Part shown: piece after piece, positions 11,730 through 23,916 of the stretch | Position numbering within the stretch: position 1 is the stretch's first letter | Layout: each line of letters begins with the position of its first letter | Origin: Ziziphus jujuba | Lineage: Eukaryota > Streptophyta > Magnoliopsida > Rosales > Rhamnaceae | Length of the DNA stretch: 64,000 nucleotides | Assembly: GCF_031755915.1 (NCBI RefSeq) | Contig: NC_083379.1 | Location: 15,299,501-15,363,500, forward strand | Reading direction: 5' to 3' | Made by a program: the position numbers and the translations under genes | The notes under the pieces: model-generated | What the model was told of the DNA's origin: nothing | The model's database searches: none | Seen by the model: only the letters and a program-made list of their open reading frames with translations

Positions 11730-13174
11730 GGCAATTCAAGTAATACTTGAGGTATTAAATGCATTAACAATTAGCATATGTGATGAATATATCGAACATC
11801 CATTGGCTCGACGACCAATCACTTCTAAAGGGTATAATTATATTCATAAAGTATTGAAAGAAGATCCCCAACATTTTCGACAATTATATAGGATGTATCC
11901 TAATGTGTTTTAGAAGCTATGTAAAATTGTTAGAGAAAAAATACATTTGCAGGATACAAGATTCATTTGTATTGAAGAAATGCTTGCAACATTTTTATTT
12001 ATTATAGGTCAAAATTCTCGCTATCGTATGACTCGTGAAACGTTTAGTTGATCACATTTCACAATGAGCAAAAACTTTAACAAAATGTTGAGGACTTTGA
12101 ACACAATAGCACCAAATATGATGGTTAAACTAAAATCTATAGTGTCAAGTAAAATAAGAGAACATACAAACTTTTACCTTTATTTTAAGGTAAGCAATGG
12201 ATGTTTTACCTATTTATTTTTTTTAGTAATAATAATAATAATAATAATTATTATTATTATTATTATTGTTATAGTGTTGTAATTATTATTCTAACATTGC
12301 AATTATTATTCTAACACCTTATGTTTTATGTTAATTATAAATTTTATTATTTCTTTTGGGATTGTATTGGAGCTATTGATGGCACACATATACCAACAAT
12401 AGTAAAAGGTCGTGATGTAAGTAGCTACTATAATCGTCATGAAAAAATTTCACAAAAGGTATTAGCAGCTTGTAACTTTGATTTGAAGTTCATATACGTG
12501 CTTAGTGGATGGGAAGGTTCAGATCATGATTCAAAATTGCTACGTGATGCTTTATCAAAAAAGAATGGAGTTAAAGTGCCACAAGGTATATATATTTTTT
12601 ATTATATATATTTTTCAATACATACTAATTTTTACAAAAATAATAGTTATGACTTAATTATTAATATCTTATATTTTTAGGTAAATATGTTTTGGTGGAT
12701 TGTGGATTTCCAAATCGTTGACCATTTTTAGCTCCATTTCGAGGGGTTCAATACCATTTGCAAGATTTTTCTGGTCCAAGTCGTCACGCCTAAACTGCAG
12801 TTGAATTGTTCAATCTCCGTCACTTTTCTTTAAGAAATGTGATTGAGAGGATATTTGGTGTATTCAAAACTACATTCCCAATTTTTAAGTTTGCTCCTCC
12901 ATTTCCATTTAAAACACAAGCAGAGCTAGTTTTAGCTTGTGTGGGACTGCATAATTTTCTTTGCAAGGGATGTCACTCTGATGAGTTTTCTATAGAGCCA
13001 AATGATGAATCTCCATCATCGTTATTAACACAAAAAATTGAAAAAAATAATTTTGAGGAGCTGTTTGAAAGTCAAAAGCAACAACGAGAGAATGCTAATG
13101 AATGGAAAACTACAATGGCTTTAAATATGTTTATAGGTGCCCAAAACGCAAGAAATCAAAGTAATGAACAATGA
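11730..13174 (+). pseudogene. PIF/Harbinger transposase (DDE_Tnp_4 type), broken
   Basis: The N-terminal part reads RRPITSKGYNYIHKVLKEDP. The first catalytic Asp lies in GAIDGTH (codon 12378-12380), the second in GSDHDSKLL, and the Glu in VIERIFG (12845-12847), so all three acidic catalytic residues remain. Lesions are in-frame TAG at 11911-11913, TGA at 12049-12051, TGA at 12719-12721 and TAA at 12791-12793. The first intron (12190-12359) has lost its AG acceptor: the bases before GATTGTATTGG are GG. The second intron (12586-12680) is normal. The first intron also holds an (ATA)n/(TAT)n palindromic microsatellite around 12226-12268. The protein would have cut and pasted the element in the nucleus; this copy is inactive. 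Confidence 0.9.
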
Positions 13175-13714
13175 AATTTTTTTTTAAATAAAATTTTACA
13201 TGTAATAATAAATAATAGAGATGGTTCAAGACTATTTGATATATGTGTCTAATTTTATTTTAATTCATCTTGTTATTGTTTTTTTCTTTTTATTTTTTAT
13301 TTTTTTAAAAATATTTCAAGGATGATATTATCAAAGTTTAATATTCATATATATGTTGTTTGCCTATTTGTTAATTTGTCCGATAGCAGGAATGTTCAAC
13401 AATGCCTGTGGTATGATAAAAATGAATAAATAAAAATAATTTAAAAAAACTATGCTTATGGTATAGTTATTTTACTAAAATAAATTATATTATTCACCAA
13501 AATAGTAAAATTAAGTTATAGGAAAAATAAATTTAAAATTATTAGAATTCTATAAAAATCTGTTAAAATCTATAACATAAGTCCCATAAACTTCATATAG
13601 GATTCTGATAAAATCTATGCGAAGTTTATAGAATTTTAAGAAAATCCATAAATTCCATTAAACATATTAACTTTTTAAAAATCTATTAAATTTTTAATTG
13701 AATATACCGATTAA

Positions 13715-15033
13715 GTTTCGAGTTGGAAAGTTTTGAAGTACAAAGGAAAATTAATTTTTAAGAATTGATTTTTTAAAAATTAAAATTTTTAAATCAATTT
13801 TTTATAGATTATTTTTTGGAGTGTTTGGTTAGATTGAGATATTTAAGACTTATAAATAATCAATTAATTTATGTTTCAAATTTGAGGCTAAAATTATTTC
13901 TAAATAAAATGTATAAAATAAAATTTCAAAATGATACTTTTTCGGTAGACTATTTTTTTATATTTTGAAATTTATTTTCCGTTAGAAATCATTAAAACAA
14001 ATAAATATTTTATTTTTCTACAAAATTTCAATTTGATACTGATTTTGACACTTTTAAAAAAGGACCGAATATCTTTTGAAATTTACAAATGCTAAAATGC
14101 ATATGCATTATATGTAAAGTCGCAAAGCATAGATATAATAATGAATATTTTTTTGTTTCAAATACTGGTCTTTTTTAATTGGACGGTCTTAAAATTATAT
14201 TATTTAATTGATCAAGAAAATAAATAAATTAATTAAATATTATACTATTATATTATATTGGATTGAATTATTTAAAATTTTATTCAATTAAATATAATTA
14301 AATTATATTTTTTAAATTTAAAATTATTTAAAATATATGATAAATTATACCTATCACGATAAGCAAATTATACATGATTAAATAAAAAAATAAAAAACAG
14401 AAACTAAAATTAATTTTTATATGAATTGCAGAAAAAAGAAATTGATTTGATTTTAAAAAATGGAAATGGAAATGGAAATAGAAAAGAAAGAAAAAAGAAT
14501 TTCGGCATTCCCGAATCCCGCAGGTGTGAAAGGCGTAAAGAAATAGGGGGTGCCGTTGACTAAAGGTTCTTATTTTATCTCAAGCAAGATTCCAACAAGT
14601 GTCCCCAACTGAGGGTGGGACCCAGAAAGAAACCTTTTTAAAATTTTTAGTATGAAAGCGAATGCACAGATATGCAGCTTATATGGGCCCCAGTTATAAG
14701 AAGTAACGACGACGTCTTGACCTTGTTTGTCATTTTCGTCCCTATCTATGTACTTTCTTGGGTCCAGTCCTTCCTTTCCACGAAGCATTTAAAAACTCTC
14801 TCTTAGAATTCCAATAAAAGAAGTTTTCCAGTCGATGAAGAGCTTATGGCAGCTGGGCTCTTATGTTTCTCTCTGTCAATTCTAATTCTTTAAGTGGCTT
14901 CACTTATTATTATTTTCCCTTTCCAAACCACCCCTCCTTTAATGTAATTTTTTTTTTAAAAAAATTATTGGTAATAATTAAATAAATAATTGTTGCTGAA
15001 ACGTCTAATTTTGCAGGAAGAAGCATTAACATC
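13715..15033. other. AT-rich spacer, then promoter and 5' UTR of the GT14 gene
   Basis: The segment 13715-14450 is very AT-rich with no gene. From about 14460 the composition rises in GC and includes a purine run (GGAAATGGAAATGG-like) and pyrimidine-rich 5'-UTR-like sequence. TTTTGCAG at 15010-15017 is a plausible acceptor of a 5' UTR intron just before the start codon at 15034. I see no clear TATA box. Confidence 0.4.
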
Positions 15034-18000
15034 ATGACGAAGAAAGCCCCGCCAATACCCGCGCGCCACGTTATCTGGTTCGGCTGGAAGCTGGTGATAT
15101 TCTTCTCCGTCGCGCTTTGCCTCGTCGCCCTCCTCAAGCTCCATTCTCAACCACCCGACCTCTCTTCTTCAGTCGCCTCTCGCTCTAGATCTCGTATTTC
15201 ACGCCCTAACATCTTCACCGGTCCTCCCAAGATCGCCTTCCTATTTCTCGCCCGCCGCAACCTCCCTCTTGATTTTCTCTGGGGCAATTTCTTCGAGGTT
15301 TGCTTTTCTTTTTCTTTTTCTCTCTTTTTTTTTTTTTTCCTGCTTCAATTTTCTTGGACTTTCTCGGATAATTAATTAGAGTTTGTGGAATTTTTTTTAA
15401 TTTGTTTGTTTGTAGGATGCTGACGTCGAGAAATTTTCAATTTATATCCATTCCACGCCTGGTTTTGTTTTCGACGAGACTAATACGAAATCACATTTCT
15501 TTCGCGGCCGACAATTGAGGAATAGTATCCGGGTGATTATTCTTGTTTTACCAATTTTTCTTTTGGCTGAGTAAATAATATATATATATATATATATGTA
15601 TGAAGTAATAACATTTAACTTTTTGACATTTTTGTTCTTTGATGCTGTTAGTATCTACTGTACTAGACTGAGGTGCGTGGAGGTTTCTTTATTTCGTTTT
15701 GTTTTTTTAATTTTTCTTTATTTTTGGTTATGGAACTAATTCATTTCCGATTTTGCGGTTTTATTTTTCTTTACTCTTTCAGCAGCCTAGGTTTGAATTA
15801 TCAATTTGTTGATCATTAAATGTCCATACTGTTTCAGTCCGTTTGGTTGCTAAGAAATTACGGAGTCAAATAAATAAAAAAGCAAATTGTATACTCCGAG
15901 ATTTTTGGTAAAGAAAAAAAAAAAAAAATTTTCAATTCTAGAGTTTTTGGGTATTTTTGGGTTGAGATTAATGCATTGCTATTATTACAGCATCCTGCTT
16001 CATATCTTAGTATGGTGGATGAGAATTGTGTGGTCACCATATTGCAGGTGGCATGGGGAGAATCCAGTATGATCCAAGCAGAAAGGCTGCTGCTTGAAGC
16101 AGCTCTTGAGGATCCGGCAAGTCAAAGATTTGTTCTCCTCTCTGATAGGTTTGTGTTAAAAGAAATAAATGTCTATCCCATAGGTTCATGATTGTAGCTT
16201 TACATTTATCTTGTTAAAGCTTTTCAAAGTAAAGAAGGTTGCTTAAACCACAAATATGTGTTGGTATTTACATAATTTAAATATTTTCAATAAAAAAGAA
16301 AAAGAAAAAATTGCTTGGCATCTAATTTGATGATAACAAGATATTATTATCATTATTATTATTATTTTATTACTATGTCATGTTGTGTACAAATTAATCC
16401 AGCGGAATAGTTGATGTTAGCGTGTACTGTTTTCTTATTGGTTGTATGAATTTTTATTTTTTATTTTTATCTTTGGGGTGGGGGTTTGTGGTGTCTGTTG
16501 TTTGGAGATGGTTTATGTCTAATAGTTGTTATTTTCTACGTTACAGTTGTGTTCCTTTGTACAACTTTAGCTATATCTACAACTATGTGATGGCTTCCCC
16601 AAGGAGTTTTGTAGACAGGTAGATGAAGGGCATTGACTCTTGAGGTGCCAAGCACTAATTCTTTTTATATGATTTAATTGCAAGTGAAGATGATAATTCA
16701 TATTAGATTTCAGCTTCTTAGACTGTGTTTGAACTAAAGAAATTGCTAGCCATTTATGTTATTTGTTTCTGCTGTAGCTTTCTTGATGCAAAAGAGGGCC
16801 GCTACAACCCAAAAATGTCTCCTAGGATACCAAAGAACAAATGGCGAAAAGGATCTCAGGTATTCTATTGACTTCGTTGATAATATTTGTCTCGTATATG
16901 TATATTTCTTGGAAAATATAAATTTGATTGTAGGGAAGTACATAACACAGACACCGTTGTCAGGAAATAATGATGAAGATAAAATAATACCAATTATTTC
17001 CAAAACCAGCATACTAAATTTAGATGCCAGATATACCGGCCTGAATCTTCGTTCTTGCACAAAATGGTCTTCTACATCTGCATCTCGTTTGAGTTATTTC
17101 TGCAGTTTGATGTGTCAATATGTGAGCAAAAAAATGATGGGAAAGAGTAGAGAAAACAGAGTTATAACTTCTAAAGGTCATTGGTTGATGAACCATAATA
17201 AAAAATTAGACTCAACGTACAGTGAGTCAAAATATTTAATTTGTGTGCAAGTATATGCTGTATATGTTGAATAAGATTCAGTAAGTTTTCTAGAATATAA
17301 TTTCCTTTTACAACCTAAAATGTTTTAAACGCATCCAGTCACTTATTTTTTGTCCATTGTTGAACTAAATCCCATGGAAGTGTGATTGCAAAGAAAAGAG
17401 ACACTAATTTTAGAAAGAACCTATGTTTAAAAGTTACTGGTTCTTCTTGCTGGACCTCAGATTGTGCAAAGCCGAGATATGGTACTCAGTAGCGCATTGC
17501 TTACCCAAAAGCATCGTCATTATAATTTTTACTTTATTATTTTATTCTACTTTAGGTTTATATAATGACTTTTACTTTATTATTTTATTCTACTTTAGGT
17601 TTATATTATGGGGTACTCATCATCTATTTTCTAACTTCAGTTTGATTGGATAATTTCAGTGGATCACTTTAGTACGAGAGCATGCTGAGGTTATTGTAGA
17701 CGATGAAGTTATCTTTCCAGTCTTCCAAAAATTTTGCAAGGTCTGAAACCATCAATTTGGGTTTCTATTTAAGTAATTTATATTTGTCATTTTCTCAATT
17801 ATTGTAGTTGTTGAAGGTTGATGCTTAAAGTTGTTGAGTGTTCTTTTGAGATTGCTTATCTAATAATTAAGGTTAGATATAATTATATAAATAAACACAA
17901 ACCTAGTTGTTTCAACTAGAAAATCTGAACCATCTTCCTTGCTTTAGAGTATAAGTATATGCTTTTATGCCAGTTCAAATTGTCAAATTCTTCCTGCGTT

Positions 18001-19519
18001 TCAAATATTATATGTGTTTTTACGTTGCATGATACTAGTCATTGGGGATTAAATTAAAATTGTGGCTAAAAGTTTATGGATGATTTTATACTTAACTGGC
18101 AAGAAAATGCACATGAACATGTCTGCAAATGTACTTGTTGAAAGAGTTCTTTTATGGAGAAAAAGGAAAATGTGAAAGCATTTCCCTTTTTTTTTTTTTT
18201 TGGGGGGGGTTTTTTGGGGTTAACGCTATTACTTGAGAATGAATAAAATATACCCTTGATTCGTTCATAAACTGACTTTGGTGCTTTTCATTTGCAGCGG
18301 CGCCCACTTCTAGATGCTAGCAAGGGAAAGATGAATGCTGTAAGTATTCATTATGCCCTGATCTTCATGGAGAAATTAAGGAGCTACTCTTTTAGTTTAT
18401 GTACTCTATAATTTTTAAATTTCGTGTATAAATTGTTTGTTCATCCGAGTCCTAATTTTTTCTGATTCGTGAAACTCAAGTGGTTTTCGTCTTCAAGTTG
18501 ATTGATTCAAGAGAGCATGCTTACGGAAAATTGTTATATTATCATGTCAATTCAAACACATGCTAGCGTATTGATAATTCTTAGGAACATGTTGTCATTG
18601 TGTTTTTGTAATTTTTTCATTTTTCTTCTTCTGTTTTGGAGAATTTTATCCTTGGGAAAAATAGATATGATGAGTTAGAAGTATTCCTTTCTAACAATTT
18701 TTAACTTATTATGATTTTGTTTTAATTACCAAATGCAGAAGCTTCAGAAGCAGCACAATTGCATCCCTGATGAACACTATGTGCCGACATTGCTTGCGGT
18801 AAGCTATGGATTTTTTAATTTTATTGGATGTCTCATAATATCAGCTTTACACTCTCATCCCTACTTCTCTCTCTCCCCCGTGTTCTAGTACTATATATTT
18901 ACTTCTCTACTCGTTCACATGGCTTTTAATTAAAATGGTTTCACTATTTCAAGAGTTCCTATCTAGAATCCTGTAACCCTGTGGCTATGGCTTTCCTTTC
19001 GTTCCTTATTCCTGATCTGTGAGCTTTCTTATTAGATGAGTGAACTTGAAAGTGAACTTGAACGACGAACGCTCACCTATACCTCATGGAACTTGTCTGC
19101 GACAAAAATGGAGACTAAAGGTTGGCATCCAACAACATTTACCTATGCAAATTCGGGCCCTGAAAAAATCAGAGAAATAAAGGTGTTATTACATAACTTC
19201 TTTCTATGTGTTTACTTATAAAAGGATAAAGGTTCCACCTTGTAATCTTTTGGCAGTACTAGATGTCTTTTTTTCCTCTTCATCCCCTTCTCCACCTTCA
19301 CTGTTTTTCTTATGTCTTGTTTTATGTCTGCTACCACAGAATCTGAACCATGTATATTATGAGACAGAATTCAGGACAGAGTGGTGCCGTTCTAACTCTA
19401 CATCTGTCCCCTGTTTTTTGTTCGCGAGGAAATTTTCTCAGGCGGCTGCTATGCGCCTTCTGGGTGAAGGAGTGGTTGGCCGGTTTGGTGCTGCTACATT
19501 GTTAGATGCACCTCCATGA
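15034..19519 (+). CDS. Core-2/I-branching beta-1,6-GlcNAc-transferase-like protein (GT14, Branch domain)
   Basis: Plant GT14 proteins are Golgi type II membrane glycosyltransferases; some add glucuronic acid to arabinogalactan proteins, and the substrate of this one is unknown. The ten exons are 15034-15297, 15416-15532, 16048-16148, 16547-16618, 16778-16859, 17660-17740, 18298-18339, 18739-18798, 19036-19182 and 19340-19519. All junctions are GT-AG and in phase, giving 381 residues, normal for the family. One hydrophobic anchor lies at residues about 13-35 (VIWFGWKLVIFFSVALCLVALL). Family motifs follow: AFLFLARRNLPLDFLW, FSIYIHSTPGF, FRGRQLRNSIR, VAWGESSMIQAERLLLEAAL, RFVLLSDSCVPLYNFSYIYN and IPDEHYVPTLLA. 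The first ATG after the likely 5'-UTR intron was chosen. Intron 5 holds a 43-bp tandem duplication (about 17527-17610). No lesions are seen. Confidence 0.93.
17527..17612 (+). repeat. 43-bp tandem duplication in GT14 intron 5
   Basis: The string ACTTTATTATTTTATTC occurs at 17531 and again at 17574, with the flanking bases also repeated. It lies within the intron and leaves the splice sites intact. Confidence 0.8.
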
Positions 19520-21205
19520 TTGGCCATGTTTTTTTTACAGCTCACTAACCTGTCAACTGACCCACTTGAAATTATAGTTTTGGCTACTAGAGGAGGTTCC
19601 CTAGAGGTTTATCAGATATAACATATACCCATTGTAAGAGATGGATTTTGATACTTAAGACACCAACATTTCGTTGCTGCAGCCTGTTCACTGATGTTTA
19701 CTGAAGCTGTTGGAAGGTGAGAGATAGGAAATTGAATAGCATTACTTGTTGCGACCTTGAGATCATATGAAGTAGTAATATTTTTTTTCTTGTAGCTAGC
19801 AGTGACATACAGTACATTGTATACATAGTCGAAAGGATATTACAAAAAGTGGTATACTTTTCCTTAAGTTTATGTTTTATCCAGGTTGAATGCAGATGGA
19901 TGAATCTTTGGGATTAATTGGAAATTAACCAGCCTGGTCGGTGGTACATAGAATAACGAAGCTAGTCCCTGTTTAGTTCTGTGCTTCAAACTTTTTTATA
20001 CGTTTAAAACCAAAAGGATATATTTCGAAAGAAAAATTATACATTTTAAAATGATCGACTAGTGTCTACTTTTTTTCAGCAAACTCCATGCAAGCTTTCT
20101 CATCCTATTGCTGAAGATGGATCATTTGTATGCATGTTGTACGTAATAGATGTTACATGCACGATCAATGGGTAAAATACTTAAAATGCACAGTTTAAGA
20201 TGAATTATGAATAATAGTAAAAGGATTACGTGTGTCAAATTATATGGTAATATATAGAGGTTTGATTAAGTAGGCTATCTACCTTATTTTATAGTATTAA
20301 ATATTAAAATGATACAAAATTAAATAGGAATAAAGAAGAAAATATTTAAATTTTTTAATTTTTTTTTCTAACAAAAAAAATTCAATTTTAGTTAAATAAC
20401 GTATAAGAATTTAATAAGTTTGTACTAAAAAGTTTACTTTTCATTATTATATTTTTAATATTAAAAAATAAAAAAATAATTTAAATTAGTGGTGAAATTA
20501 GTGTTGCCATATATGATTTGGCAATTCTATTCCCAACTAGTCAATAATAAAAATGAGTTTAAGACAATCCACTAAATCATTGTTGAATATATATAATATT
20601 ATATATCTTCATATACATATATATATATATATATATATTTTGCTTTTTTTATAACACACTCCAAAGTCCAAACCATTTATTTTTACGCATGGAAATAGAG
20701 GATTCAGGAGAATAATGGAATAACCTCGATATTTTTGTAGAGAAAAATTCCTTTCAAACTCTTATACAACATTTACAGCATTTTAATATTTCTTGAAACA
20801 CCAAAAGAAATATAATATATAATATACTAACTAAATGCAACAGTATATAAAAATATATTATCAAAACATGAAAACAAGTATCCCTCCGATCCAATATTCA
20901 TTCATTTATAATCAATTGGATTAATGATTAAATTTTAAAAATTTAACTTGTTTTGTGATTCAAAAATTAATTATAGAAGATTTTAGAGTAAAACCATCAG
21001 CTTAATATGAGCATTACTCTCTCTTTATATATAATATTGTATATATCTCTCTCTGTATATATTTGTTGATTTTTTTTATAACACACTCCAAGGTTCAAAA
21101 TTAAAGGAACAATGGAATAACCTCAATACTTTTATAGAGAAAAATTTCTTTCAACATCTTACACAACATCTACAGCATTTTAATATTTTTCGAAACACCA
21201 AAAGC
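19520..21205. other. GT14 3' UTR and AT-rich spacer with a local duplication
   Basis: The 3' UTR probably extends a few hundred bases. From about 20585 there is a (TA)n tract, then a block (about 20640-20905) that is repeated from 21066 onward (ATAACACACTCCA, GGAATAACCTC, ACAGCATTTTAATATTT, GAAACACCAAAAG in the same order). No gene is seen. Confidence 0.6.
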
Positions 21206-21213
21206 AATATAAT

Positions 21214-23618
21214 CAGTGGCGGATCCAGAAAATTTGATCAGAGGGGTACAATAAATTTTTTTAATAAATTAAATTATTATTATTGATAATAAAACCAAAT
21301 TAAAATTACTTATTCATGAATAAGTACTTAATTAATAATTTATATTTTCTATTCAACTACTACGGTATAATTTATATTATTATATATAAAAATAAAATAG
21401 TCAGTAAAAAATTTCTCATTGTGTTATCATTATATTTATTTGATTTTTCTTTAGAAACATAAAAAAAAGTATAATATTAGCTTATTTATTTAGGTTTATT
21501 TGTCCAATGTTATATACAATTACTTTCTAAATATTAATTAATTATCATTTATGTAAATATCTCTTTGCTTTAAAATATATTTTTTTAACCAACCAAAAAA
21601 TACGATGATAAATTATGAAAAATAATTTACATATAAAAAAATAAAATATTAATAAATTATGTAAAAACTATATAAATACAATCCTTTAACAGGTAATGAA
21701 AACTACATCATATAATTTACCAAACAAACCATTTTATACATAATATTAACATTATACATGCACAAGTTAGTTAATCATAATTTAAAATTTAAAATTTAAT
21801 ATTTGAAGAGTTAAAATTAAAGTTTTAAATTAATGGACATTTAATGTGGACAATTAGTTTCATAATTTATGGAAATACAAACATTTATATAGCTCAATAC
21901 TTTCAAATTTTAAATTTTAAAATTTTAAATTTCTAAATTTGGCTCACATAATTTATTTATGGACATTATTTGTCAATAGTAAATAGCCCATTAATTTAAA
22001 ATAGACAATTTTAATATAAAGCTATTTAAATTTCAAATTGTTCATATTATTATAATGAGTAATTAATATAGATAATTAAAAAATATTATATTGCAAAAAC
22101 AATTATGATATTGAGATGCTAAAGTTTAAATATTTTTACTCATAAAAGGAATACTGTTAATCCCAGAACTTTAAAAACGATATTTTTAACTAAGTAAAAA
22201 TTAAGATAATAAATTATGGACAAACACTCTCCAATTAAAAAACTAATTTTTTTTAATTACTTCATAAATATTAATTAAATATCATTTATGTACAGTTAAT
22301 ATTACCATTGGTAGTTAAGTTATTCTTAATTTCATTTGGATTTTTGAATATGGAAAAAAAAAAAGTAGCCAATGATTTAAGGTATGTTAGTTTAAAACAC
22401 TCAAATTGTGTGTGTGTGTGTGTTTTTTTTCCCCCTCCTAAACACCCAAATTACAATTTTTAAATAGTAATAACAAATTTGAGAATTGATTGTGGAATTA
22501 AAATTGCCTAAATAAAGCTATTATTTTTTTAGGAGGTAATACATGAATTTGAATAAAGCAAATAATACATTTTTGAAATAATAAATTTATTTTGGAGCAA
22601 ACGAAAATTGAATAAGGTTAATTATTTATTTTGAAAATAAATAATTTTTTTTTTTTTTTGTGAATGAATGAAGGGATATATAAAGCTAGGTTCATAATTG
22701 AGAAGAGTGGTAACAATATATTATTTTTATTATTTCACTTAGTTGATTAAATTAATATTAATTTTTTTTTTGTTACAAAGCATTTAAAAATCTTTAATTT
22801 ATTTATTTATTATAAATTAGTAAAATTGCTTAATTTTTGTTTGATTTTTTTTTTGCGTAATTTTTATTATTTTATTATTATTATTTTCTTTATTTTTCTA
22901 ATTGAATTTAGAATGGCACACCCATGCCTATTAAAAGAGATATCCAAATTGTTTGATTTTTATAAAACTACAAAACAATATTAATAAAAATTATAAAATT
23001 GATAACAAACTATTAATAGTTTTTTGTCTAAACTCATCAAAAATAGTATATTTAATTAATTTGAATATAATTAATTATCTAAATCATCTATTACGGTTAC
23101 ACGGTATGCCGTATATCATACGGGATCGAGCTAGCAATATAAAATAATGAAATAGTTATAATGTAAATAATATTTAAAAATATAAATATTACATGTAATA
23201 AACTCAAAAACTATAAAAAAGAAATTTTGAATTTTTTTTTCTTTTTTGATATGTAAAAAATTAGTTTTAATGTTGAAAGATATTCATAAAAAAATGGTGA
23301 AAGATATTTTTACATTTTTTTTCTCAAAGAAAAAAGAAATTGTAAACTTACATATAAATTCTAAAAGTATTTTTGCAATGTTTAGTAAAGTTTTTAGGGT
23401 TGCATTAGGCAAATTCATTACGCTAAAAAGGAAAAATTAATTAAAAAAAAAATATGTGAATACTAGGTAGGAAACCATAAATTAAGAAGAATACTTGCCT
23501 AAAATTTAAATGATAATAAACCAATTAGAAAAAAAGAAAAGAAAAGAAATTAGGTAAAGTGTTTAAAATAAATAAATAAATAATTGAGCCCCCTCGGCCT
23601 TTGGTAGTTCCGCCCCAG
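21214..23618. mobile_element. Non-autonomous hAT-type DNA transposon with 8-bp TSD
   Basis: The left end is CAGTGGCGGATCCAGAA. The right end on the minus strand is CTGGGGCGGAACTACCAA, an imperfect terminal inverted repeat. The flanks are AATATAAT (21206-21213) and AATACAAT (23619-23626), an 8-bp TSD with one mismatch. The homologous duplicate at about 20640-20905 reads straight through this site (AAGAAATATAATATATAATA), which gives a natural empty site. The 2,405-bp interior is about 80% A+T, has a (TG)n tract near 22407, and has no transposase ORF. Confidence 0.85.
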
Positions 23619-23810
23619 AATACAATATATAATATTCAAACTAACAGGCAACAGCTACTTTGAAAAGGTATGCACCATAAAAGAATTATACAAACTAAAT
23701 ACAGCAATTTTTATTTTTTCATTACTATTATTCCCCAGTAAGTAGGGAGCTATAATAATACATTATCAAAGCATGAAAACAAATATTCCTCCAATCCAAT
23801 ATAAATGCTG
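23619..23810. repeat. Right half of the local duplication interrupted by the hAT element
   Basis: After the TSD the sequence resumes the duplicated block (ATATATAATATTCAAACTAAC; later CATTATCAAAGCATGAAAAC at about 23761). This matches 20815-20905, where the same order is uninterrupted. Confidence 0.75.
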
Positions 23811-23916
23811 CTAGCTAGTTGTCCATCCCAATAATTTTTTTCTTTCAAACAGTAAAAAAGAATAATAATATATATTTTTTTTAAATTAAATGACTCGAAT
23901 TTTTCAAAGTTTTCTT

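Larger units (their letters stand above)
8331..13711 (+). mobile_element. Decayed PIF/Harbinger DNA transposon
   Basis: The element carries degenerate copies of both typical PIF/Harbinger genes, a Myb/SANT-like ORF1 and a DDE transposase. The left end reads GAGGGGTATATTGAAT after TAA (8328-8330). The right end, on the minus strand, reads ATCGGTATATTCAATT, next to TAA (13712-13714). A 3-bp TWA target is usual for this superfamily. Both ends contain repeated TATTCAATT-like subterminal motifs spaced by TTTTAAAATC-type stretches. The same ends and subterminal pattern occur in the short elements at 39906, 46496 and 46892, so these belong to one family. The exact right boundary is less certain than the left. 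Confidence 0.8.

Noticed and set aside
12226..12268. Functional hairpin in the Harbinger intron
   Set aside because: It is an (ATA)n(TAT)n microsatellite that is palindromic by composition and needs no functional explanation.
14570..14788. 72-codon minus ORF upstream of the GT14 gene
   Set aside because: It sits in the likely promoter or 5' UTR of the GT14 gene on the other strand and has no domain.
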